DNA of 20,675 nucleotides from an uncultured Hungatella sp. Its GTDB lineage: Bacteria; Bacillota; Clostridia; Lachnospirales; Lachnospiraceae. The notes beneath the pieces are model-generated. The model was given only the letters and a program-made list of their open reading frames with translations. It did not search any database and was not told the DNA's origin. Below are positions 8,013-14,573 of this stretch, one piece after another (position 1 is the stretch's first letter; each line of letters opens with the position of its first letter). Location of the stretch: contig CAJUFP010000093.1 in the NCBI GenBank assembly GCA_910585645.1, positions 1 to 20,675 on the forward strand, in the 5' to 3' direction. The position numbers and the translations under genes are program-made.

Positions 8013-11000
8013 TGTCAGCCCCTTTCTCCTGTCTGTGTGCCTGTGTCTGTCCCGCGCTTTCCCGTTCCTGATCTTCCTCTCCCCGGGGTGCTTCTTCCAA
8101 TCCTATCTCTCTCTCATCTGGCTTTGCCTGGTCCGTTTCCTCCCCTGTTTTCCCGTTTGCCTGTGTTTTCCGGCTGTCCCCGCCTTCCTTTCCAGTCTCG
8201 GGGGCAGGTTTCCCTTTCTTTTTCTTTCTCCCTGCCAGAACCACCCAGATTCCTGCCAGCACAGCACAGCCGCCTGCCAGGGCCGCCCACAGTGCCGTAT
8301 TTTTCTCCGGCTCCAGCACCGCGAACTCTCCGGAGCCGCTCATCTCAAACACCAGGTAAGGTCCGTCCCTTCTGCTGTCTGCCATGCGGACGCTGCCGTC
8401 CTCCACAAGGCCGATCACCGCGTCCTTCCCATACCCGTCGGCCAATACGTGGACCGTGATGGTCTCCGGTTCCGGCACGCCCTCCGGCTGGGTGATGGAG
8501 TACCGGTACACGCCCGCCGCCTCAAAGCCCTGAGGAACCGTAAATGCCTCCCCGCCCGGCTCTTCCATAACAAGAGATGTCCCCGGGTAGAAATTGGCCT
8601 CCGCCAAAAGCGCTGGCATCTTGTCATCCGAGGAGGCGATGGTGGTGTTCCAGGCCCTGTACTCTGCCATAACCTTCTGATTTCCCTTAATGCAGGACAG
8701 ATCCTTCTCCTCCCACACATAGTAGTACCCGTCTTTCTGGGGCACCTGGGGGATCTCATCCTCAGGCACGCCGGTGCCGTACTCGCAGTTTACGGTCTTT
8801 AACACCTGATCCTCCACCTGGAAGGTGACTGTCAGGATGCCAAACTCCTCCGGCATATCCTCCATATCCTTAAAGCTCTCGTAGGGAAGCCCCTGGGCCT
8901 GACCCTCATACGTCACTCCGTCCAGAGCGCCTAGGTTCTCATCCACATAAAAGTTGCCCTGGATGACGCCCTCCTCATCAGCTTCCCCGGCCACGGCGCC
9001 CAGCCACTGCTTATCCGGGTTCACAAAAGAGACCATGGAAAAATTGTCCAGAATATCCGTCCCCCAGCCTGCGATACCCCCTGCGTAATCGTTGGCGTCA
9101 ATGGTACACATATTGTAATTGCGCCGAAGCACGTAGGCGCTGCTTCCTGTGATTCCCCCTGCGTAATTGCCGTCCTCAGCGGTGATGTCCCCAAAATTCT
9201 GATTCTGGATCAGGGCTCCCAGGTTTGCCTTTCCCACAATTCCCCCCGCGTAATCATTAACCACGGTAATGTGTTCCTGATTCTTGCACTCCAGCACAAT
9301 GGCTTTCAGGTTGCGGGTCACATTCAGGGTACGCTCCTCTTTGGCCTCCAGATCCTGCTCCGGGTCCAGGCTGGTCTCCAGGCCGATGATGCCCGCAATA
9401 CCCCCTGCCTGGTAGTCCGCGGACACCTCCCCCTTATTTTCGCAGCCGTTTATCATGCCAAGCCCTAAGCCGTCGCCCTCAAGGTCGGACACGTCCTCAA
9501 ACAGCTCCCGATCCTCCTTGGCCCGGTCCACTCCGTCGGAGATGGTTCCCCGTATCTGGTCGATCTGGTCCTCGATCTGCCGTTTCTGGTTCCGGATCTG
9601 GTTCCTGCTGTCCCGCAGCCCGTCGGTCAGGGCGTCCATGCTGTTTGAGATGGCGTCTACCTGGGCCGTCATCTCCTCATCCATGCTGTGAAGGTCCCCT
9701 CTGGCTTTGTCCGTGTTGACCCGCACAATGTCGATCAGGGTGTTGGTCTCCACCTGCAGCTCTTCCAGGTCATCCCCAAAATCTTCCAGTTCGTTTACCG
9801 TGTTTCTGGGAGCGTTGGCAGCCAGCCAGGCCACCTCCGCCTGGAGCTCTTCCCCATACTTTGCCAGCTGCTCCAGCTGTTCTAACCTCTTTTTCAGCCA
9901 CGCGGCCAGCTCCTCAGGCTTGATGTTCTCCACATCTCCCTCATACCCTTTCTCCATCTCCGCCCGCAGAGCCGCCATCTGATTGACCTTCTGCACTGCC
10001 GCCTGGTAATGGTTCTTGGTAGCCTGATCCATCAGATCCACGTTCATGTGGTCCAGGGTGTTCTGGATCTCATTGATCGAGCGGTCCGCGTCCCGGTCAA
10101 AGCCGTCTCCGCCCTCCCGGTACACGTCCTTGTAGAACCTGGCGATGCCCCGCATACGCTCCACCTGGGCGTCGATCTGGTCCAGGTTGCCGGAGGCTGT
10201 GTCCCCCGCGTTCTCGATGATCCCTGACAGGGAATCACCCATGCCTGACAGCTCATCCATCTGGTTTTCCAGGCTTCCGAACATATCCTCCTCGTAAGCC
10301 ACGGTCACATAGGGCTCAAACTGCCCCACGATGCCCCCGGTGTCCTTCCGCCCCTGAACCTTTCCGAAATTCCGGCACTGGTCCACAAGCCCGCTCTGGC
10401 GCCCGGCAATACCGCCCACATTGTACCCCATGTGAGGATACCCGACGGCCCCGTAATTTTCACAGTTCTTTATGTAGCCTAAGGACAGGCCGGTGATGCC
10501 TCCCGCGTCATTGACCCGCTCCACCCGGACGCTCTCCTCAAGCCCCACGCTTCCCGCTGACAGCTGGCTGTCCGAGTCGTCCACCACTTCCTGGCCTGTG
10601 GCGTTTATGTCGCCCCGGTTGACGCAGTTTTCCACCTGCCCCTCATTATACCCGACAATGCCGCCTGTCTTTAGGTTGCCCGTAAGCTGAGCCCTGCTTT
10701 CGCATCCCGTTATAAGCCCTGTCTCCTCATTGTACCCCACGATACCGCCCAGAGCCTCCTGGGCCATCATCTCCCCCGCAAAAGAACAGTTCTCCACAGT
10801 TCCCCGGTTGGTTCCCACAATACCGCCGATGTTGGTCCTGCTGCCCTGAGGCGCCACCGTCCCGTGAACCTGAAGATTCTTCACCACCCCGGTCTGCTGC
10901 ACAAACCGAAACAGCCCCAGATTCGAACCGCTGCCCTTCACGGACAGCCCTACAATGGCGTGTCCCCTGCCGTCAAAGGTCCCGGCAAACACAGGCGCCG

Positions 11001-11403
11001 GCGCAAACTCCGCCCCCTGCATATTCAGATCCGCCCCCAAGGCAAAACTCTTCCCCTTAGAGTAGGTCTCCGACGTGCAGTTTCGGGCAAAATCCAGAAA
11101 CTCCTGGGGCGTGCTGATGACGATGACTCCCTCATCCTCCCCCAGAGCAGCGCTCTCGCCTGACGGCGCCTGACCGTCCTCAGACCCTTTGTCCTTATCC
11201 CCCACCGTCTGGGAATCCTTTGGGGCTCCCTGGCTTTCCTCCGCCAAAGTCTCCGGGGCCGCCCACGCTCTCACGCACCAGGCATCTTCCCCCCCAAGGC
11301 CCAGGACGCCGGACGCTGCCAGAACAGCCGCCATGGCAGCTGCGCCTTTGGATCCCCCGGTTCTCTTTCTGTCCGCCTGCCTGCTTCTATCTCTTTTCCT
11401 CAT
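7972..11403 (-). CDS. Large surface protein: GLUG repeats split by a coiled coil, C-terminal membrane anchor
   Basis: 1143 residues with a long basic n-region and a hydrophobic signal peptide (cleavage near AWAA, about 49). An N-terminal cap (about 92-185) has GTFDGRGHAIVGL, typical of GLUG-type beta-solenoids. GLUG repeats of the form GGIVGYN.G.VENC run at about 190-360. A charged coiled coil fills about 378-640, and more repeats follow at about 645-815. An InlB-B-like repeat (about 857-918) contains VNCEYGTG and GYYYVW. An outer domain precedes a single membrane helix (1036-1057), then KKKK and a charged, low-complexity cytoplasmic tail of about 85 residues. Many repeats end in Cys (206, 234, 260, 314, 343, 654), which would stack as a ladder. 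It starts 3 bp after the MMPL gene with AAGGAGG upstream, so the two are co-transcribed. A role as extracytoplasmic partner of the exporter is inference. The last 13 codons overlap the transposase fragment. Confidence 0.85.
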   Translation of the reverse strand: MRKRDRSRQADRKRTGGSKGAAAMAAVLAASGVLGLGGEDAWCVRAWAAPETLAEESQGAPKDSQTVGDKDKGSEDGQAPSGESAALGEDEGVIVISTPQEFLDFARNCTSETYSKGKSFALGADLNMQGAEFAPAPVFAGTFDGRGHAIVGLSVKGSGSNLGLFRFVQQTGVVKNLQVHGTVAPQGSRTNIGGIVGTNRGTVENCSFAGEMMAQEALGGIVGYNEETGLITGCESRAQLTGNLKTGGIVGYNEGQVENCVNRGDINATGQEVVDDSDSQLSAGSVGLEESVRVERVNDAGGITGLSLGYIKNCENYGAVGYPHMGYNVGGIAGRQSGLVDQCRNFGKVQGRKDTGGIVGQFEPYVTVAYEEDMFGSLENQMDELSGMGDSLSGIIENAGDTASGNLDQIDAQVERMRGIARFYKDVYREGGDGFDRDADRSINEIQNTLDHMNVDLMDQATKNHYQAAVQKVNQMAALRAEMEKGYEGDVENIKPEELAAWLKKRLEQLEQLAKYGEELQAEVAWLAANAPRNTVNELEDFGDDLEELQVETNTLIDIVRVNTDKARGDLHSMDEEMTAQVDAISNSMDALTDGLRDSRNQIRNQKRQIEDQIDQIRGTISDGVDRAKEDRELFEDVSDLEGDGLGLGMINGCENKGEVSADYQAGGIAGIIGLETSLDPEQDLEAKEERTLNVTRNLKAIVLECKNQEHITVVNDYAGGIVGKANLGALIQNQNFGDITAEDGNYAGGITGSSAYVLRRNYNMCTIDANDYAGGIAGWGTDILDNFSMVSFVNPDKQWLGAVAGEADEEGVIQGNFYVDENLGALDGVTYEGQAQGLPYESFKDMEDMPEEFGILTVTFQVEDQVLKTVNCEYGTGVPEDEIPQVPQKDGYYYVWEEKDLSCIKGNQKVMAEYRAWNTTIASSDDKMPALLAEANFYPGTSLVMEEPGGEAFTVPQGFEAAGVYRYSITQPEGVPEPETITVHVLADGYGKDAVIGLVEDGSVRMADSRRDGPYLVFEMSGSGEFAVLEPEKNTALWAALAGGCAVLAGIWVVLAGRKKKKGKPAPETGKEGGDSRKTQANGKTGEETDQAKPDEREIGLEEAPRGEEDQERESAGQTQAHRQEKGADSVGSGTAREVGGD

Positions 11404-11406
11404 ATT

Positions 11407-13737
11407 CTACGCCTCCTTCTCCTGTCCCAGCTTCACTGCCCTGGTAAGCTCTGTCTTGTCAATCAGCTTGTCGCCCACCAGCAGAAGCTGCGGCAGCACT
11501 GTCATGATCAGAATAATGGAAATCAACGTCCCCCGCCCCAGAACCTTTCCCAGGGACGCGATAACCGCGTTGTTGGTCAGATACCCGATGACGAATCCCG
11601 CGCTGGTCAAAATAGTCCCCGAGGTGATGATGGTGGGGAACGCCTCATTGAGAGACTGCACCACTGCCTTTTTCCTGTCCGGCATCCCCTTGCGCAGATC
11701 CAGATACCGGCTGGTGATCACAATGGCATAGTCAATGGTAGCGCCCATCTGGATGGAGCTGACCACCAAGTAGCTTAAGAAATACATGGTGCTGGAAGTC
11801 AGATAAGGCATGGAGAAATTGATCCAGATACTCCCCTGTATGGTCAGTACCAGCAAAAACGGCAGCCCGGCTGACTGGAAGGTAAACAAAAGGATAATGC
11901 CCACAAACAGGGCCGTCAGCACGCTGATGATCACATTGTCCCGCTCAAAGGACGCGCTCAGATCATAGTTGCTGGTGGCGTCGCCTACCACGTAAACCTC
12001 GTCATAGTATTCCAGGGCGATATCCCGTATCCGGTCAATGGTGGCAAAGGTCTCCGCTCCCTCCACAGCCCCTCTTAAGGTAAACACCAGCCTGTCATAG
12101 CCTTCCCCTTCCAGCTGCTCCCTGGCGTCGCACACCGCCTTGTGAAGGTCGTCGATCTCATCCGACATCTCCTCGTCAAACTCGATGCCGCCCTTCTCCT
12201 TCTGCTGGTAGATAAAGTCGATCATGTCAATGATGGACACCCGGTAATCATCCAGATTCTTCATAAACGCGCTGTACTGCTCCCTGTCAAAAGCGTAGAA
12301 CTGATACAGCACCCTCACCAGGTCCAGATCCACCCCGGCCACCTCCGAAAAATCTCTGGGGCCCAGCTTATCCACCAGGATGTACTTCCCGTCGTCGCTG
12401 ACCTCCACATTGGCCAGGCCCAGAGCCGTGTCCACCTCATCCATGGCCTCCAGCCTCTTTAAGATCCGCCCCTCCTTCTCATAATCCCCCTTAGGGATCA
12501 CGATGGCCATGGTGTTGGTCACCTCAAAGGTCTCCTCGATCCTCTCCTTGGAGGCCAGAAACTCATTCTTCTTGCTGGACTCAATGGAGTTGATGTCATA
12601 TATGTAAGGGCATTTCCCCGAAAATACGCTGGCTCCCGCCACGATAACCAAAAAAACAGGAATCCCGATAAACCTTAACTTCACCACGATCTTGCCCCAG
12701 AAATTGATGGTGGGCACAAAGTTCTGATGCACGGTCTTGTCAATGGCCTTGGAAAACATGACAATCAGGGCGGGCATCAGAAGGAACACGGTCAGAAGGC
12801 TGATGATAATGGCCTTGGTCAGCACGCTTCCCAGATCCATGCCGATCCCAAACTGCATAAACATCAAAGCGATCATGCCTGACACTGTGGTAAGACTTGA
12901 AGAGGAGATCTCCGGAATCGCCTTGCTTAAAGCCACGGTGATGGCCTCAATGGTCTCCTTATCCTCGTGCTCCTCCATAAACCGGTGAAACAGGATAATG
13001 GCGTAATCAATAGCCAGGGCCAGCTGCAGAACCGCCCCCACCGCGTTGGTCACAAAAGAGATCTCCCCAAACCAGTAGTTGGTCCCCATGTTGATGAGCG
13101 CCGCCACCCCGAACACCGTGAGAAAGATCACGATCTCCATGTAAGTTTTGGAGGTAAAGAGCAGCACCACCAGGATGATAAGCACCACAATCACCACGAT
13201 CACTTTCATATCCGCCTTCAGAGAGGCCGCGTCGTCCTTATCCACCGTGGTGTACACATAGGAAGGGTACCCGGTCAGTTTCTCCCTTACCTGGACCATG
13301 GCGGCCTGGGACAGCTCTGTGTCTTCCTCCTCCTCAAAGGTCAGGGTGTACAGCGCGCTGGCATCCCTGTAATAATCCCCGATCTCGTCATCATCATAGG
13401 CGCTGTCCTCCTCGTCATAGAAAGACACTGCCGAGATGCCCTTGATCTCCTTGATTTCCCCCGCCAGAGCCAGAGCCCTGTCATAGGTAATATTGCTCAC
13501 CAGCACCTTGGCCGAACCAAAGGTAGTAAACTCCTCATTCATGATATCAAGGCCCTGTCTGGTCTCCGTACTCTCCGGAAGATACTCCGTCAGGTCATTG
13601 ACCACCCCCACTTTGGGAATGCATATGACGCTGTAAACGCACACCAGGATAAACAGGGCGATAAACGCCTTTCTCTTATTCACGATAAACCTTGCCAGTT
13701 TCATCATGAAATTTTCAGAAGCTTTCTTCTCTCCCAT
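11407..13737 (-). CDS. MMPL/RND-superfamily exporter
   Basis: Proton-driven membrane exporter of the MMPL type, 776 residues. The layout is the standard duplicated one: TM1 at about 22-44, an extracytoplasmic domain to about 177, TM2-6 between about 178 and 327, then TM7 at about 353-373, a second large outer domain to about 600, and TM8-12 between about 601 and 755. The paired Asp-Tyr motifs of the MMPL proton relay are present as AIDYAI (Asp244, Tyr245) and TIDYAI (Asp669, Tyr670). The outer loops are very acidic (for example 109-120 and 133-140). The substrate cannot be read from sequence; lipids, peptides and drugs are all known for the family. ATG at 13737 has AAGG 5 nt upstream. It is divergent from a TetR gene and followed at once by the GLUG protein. 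Confidence 0.93.
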   Translation of the reverse strand: MGEKKASENFMMKLARFIVNKRKAFIALFILVCVYSVICIPKVGVVNDLTEYLPESTETRQGLDIMNEEFTTFGSAKVLVSNITYDRALALAGEIKEIKGISAVSFYDEEDSAYDDDEIGDYYRDASALYTLTFEEEEDTELSQAAMVQVREKLTGYPSYVYTTVDKDDAASLKADMKVIVVIVVLIILVVLLFTSKTYMEIVIFLTVFGVAALINMGTNYWFGEISFVTNAVGAVLQLALAIDYAIILFHRFMEEHEDKETIEAITVALSKAIPEISSSSLTTVSGMIALMFMQFGIGMDLGSVLTKAIIISLLTVFLLMPALIVMFSKAIDKTVHQNFVPTINFWGKIVVKLRFIGIPVFLVIVAGASVFSGKCPYIYDINSIESSKKNEFLASKERIEETFEVTNTMAIVIPKGDYEKEGRILKRLEAMDEVDTALGLANVEVSDDGKYILVDKLGPRDFSEVAGVDLDLVRVLYQFYAFDREQYSAFMKNLDDYRVSIIDMIDFIYQQKEKGGIEFDEEMSDEIDDLHKAVCDAREQLEGEGYDRLVFTLRGAVEGAETFATIDRIRDIALEYYDEVYVVGDATSNYDLSASFERDNVIISVLTALFVGIILLFTFQSAGLPFLLVLTIQGSIWINFSMPYLTSSTMYFLSYLVVSSIQMGATIDYAIVITSRYLDLRKGMPDRKKAVVQSLNEAFPTIITSGTILTSAGFVIGYLTNNAVIASLGKVLGRGTLISIILIMTVLPQLLLVGDKLIDKTELTRAVKLGQEKEA

Positions 13738-13781
13738 CTTTTCCTTACCCTTTCCTGAAAATTAGGTTTGTTGCCATAACC

Positions 13782-13808
13782 TTGCCATATTATGTACGAT
13801 TATGGTAA
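13782..13808. promoter_or_regulatory. Candidate TetR operator, 27-bp imperfect palindrome
   Basis: The arms TTGCCATATT (13782-13791) and ATTATGGTAA (13799-13808) match as TTnCCATAnT / AnTATGGnAA around a 7-bp centre. A third half-site, TTGCCATAA, lies at 13771-13779 in direct orientation. The site covers the -10 of the leftward MMPL promoter and the -35 and spacer of the rightward tetR promoter. Its size and position suit a TetR dimer that controls both directions. Confidence 0.6.
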
Positions 13809-13811
13809 AAT
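13782..13811 (+). promoter_or_regulatory. Promoter of the tetR-family gene
   Basis: On the + strand -35 TTGCCA (13782-13787, 5 of 6) and -10 TAAAAT (13806-13811, 5 of 6) are 18 bp apart. They are built into the same palindrome as the divergent MMPL promoter, which implies autoregulation. The leader before the ATG would be about 80 nt. Confidence 0.5.
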
Positions 13812-13817
13812 ATTCAA
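13789..13817 (-). promoter_or_regulatory. Promoter of the MMPL-GLUG operon
   Basis: On the minus strand -35 TTGAAT (13812-13817) and -10 CATAAT (13789-13794) are separated by exactly 17 bp, about 50 bp before the MMPL start. The spacer and -10 lie inside the 27-bp palindrome, so a bound TetR-type repressor would block it. Confidence 0.6.
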
Positions 13818-13900
13818 GAACCACTTTCCCGCAATCTGCTCCAAATGAGACAGATTCCGAAAAATTGTCTATTTTTATACAAATAAGGAGTTTTCATAAA

Positions 13901-14476
13901 ATGATTTCCGCCGAAAAAAAAGAAAAAATATCCACAAGAAGAACCTATCTCCTCCTAAGCCAGGCCCTGTTTTCCCTTTTGGAGGAGACTCCCTTTGAAA
14001 AGATCACCTTAACTCAGCTGTGCGACGCGTCCATGGTGCCCCGGTCCACCTTTTACCGGTATTTTGAGGACAAGTACGACCTGCTCTGCTACTGCCTCCA
14101 GACCTTTTTCGAGACTGCGCGCCTGGACAAAGACATCATGTACTTAAAGGACGGAAATGGCCACGCCTTTGTGGACAAACTTATCTCTGTCATGGATCAG
14201 AACAAAGAGTCCTTCACAAAGATCTGCCGGACCAACAAAAACGGGATCTTTATGGACATCCTCCGCAACTACCTGATGCAGATCATTGAACAGATCTTAC
14301 ATCAGCTGCTGGAGGAAGGCTGCGCGTTAAAAATCAGCCAGCCGGTCTTTACCTACCTGCTGGCTGATCTCTATATCAGTATGGCCAAGTGCTACCTGGA
14401 ATCCGAACACGGGCAGGACCCAGGATCCTTTGCCCGGGACGTGTGCCTCTTCGCGGTCCGGGATTTCTTCGCCTGA
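13901..14476 (+). CDS. TetR/AcrR-family transcriptional regulator
   Basis: 191-residue DNA-binding protein with a classical N-terminal TetR helix-turn-helix at about 33-60 (ITLTQLCDAS, then PRSTFYRYFEDKYDLL). The C-terminal helices (about 65-190) form the ligand and dimer domain, which gives no clue to the ligand. It contains several Cys residues. ATG at 13901 was chosen because AAGGAG at 13885-13890 lies 10 nt upstream and the protein then begins as TetR proteins usually do. The frame is open to an ATG at 13802, but that would place the tetR promoter inside the gene. It is divergent from the MMPL-GLUG operon and is probably its repressor and its own; the palindrome at 13782-13808 is the likely operator. 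Confidence 0.9.
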   Translation: MISAEKKEKISTRRTYLLLSQALFSLLEETPFEKITLTQLCDASMVPRSTFYRYFEDKYDLLCYCLQTFFETARLDKDIMYLKDGNGHAFVDKLISVMDQNKESFTKICRTNKNGIFMDILRNYLMQIIEQILHQLLEEGCALKISQPVFTYLLADLYISMAKCYLESEHGQDPGSFARDVCLFAVRDFFA

Positions 14477-14506
14477 CTATGCGGGAACGGGGCCCGTCTG
14501 TTCAGG
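14472..14506 (+). terminator. Weak hairpin at the end of the tetR-family gene
   Basis: CCTGA (14472-14476, including the stop codon) pairs with TCAGG (14502-14506), and CGGG pairs with CCCG inside, with an internal loop between. A pyrimidine-rich TCTCTTTTCCCTT follows. It lies between the convergent tetR and histidine kinase genes. The stem is interrupted, so support is limited. Confidence 0.25.
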
Positions 14507-14573
14507 TCTCTTTTCCCTTCAATCTCAGGTCCCCCGCTCATCGGGCAGGCTGACCAGCCGCAAATCTGCCTCG

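Noticed and set aside
7684..8802. 372-aa open frame on the + strand opposite the GLUG gene tail
   Set aside because: It is antisense to the signal-anchored GLUG protein, and its hydrophobic stretches come from the complement of the charged tail.
12967..13758. 263-aa His-rich open frame opposite the MMPL gene
   Set aside because: The His content arises from complementing Val/Met/Ile codons of the membrane protein; the sense frame is a clear MMPL exporter.
13802..13900. Longer start for the TetR-family protein at 13802
   Set aside because: It would place the -10 and operator inside the gene, has no ribosome binding site and adds residues unlike TetR N-termini; ATG 13901 has AAGGAG.
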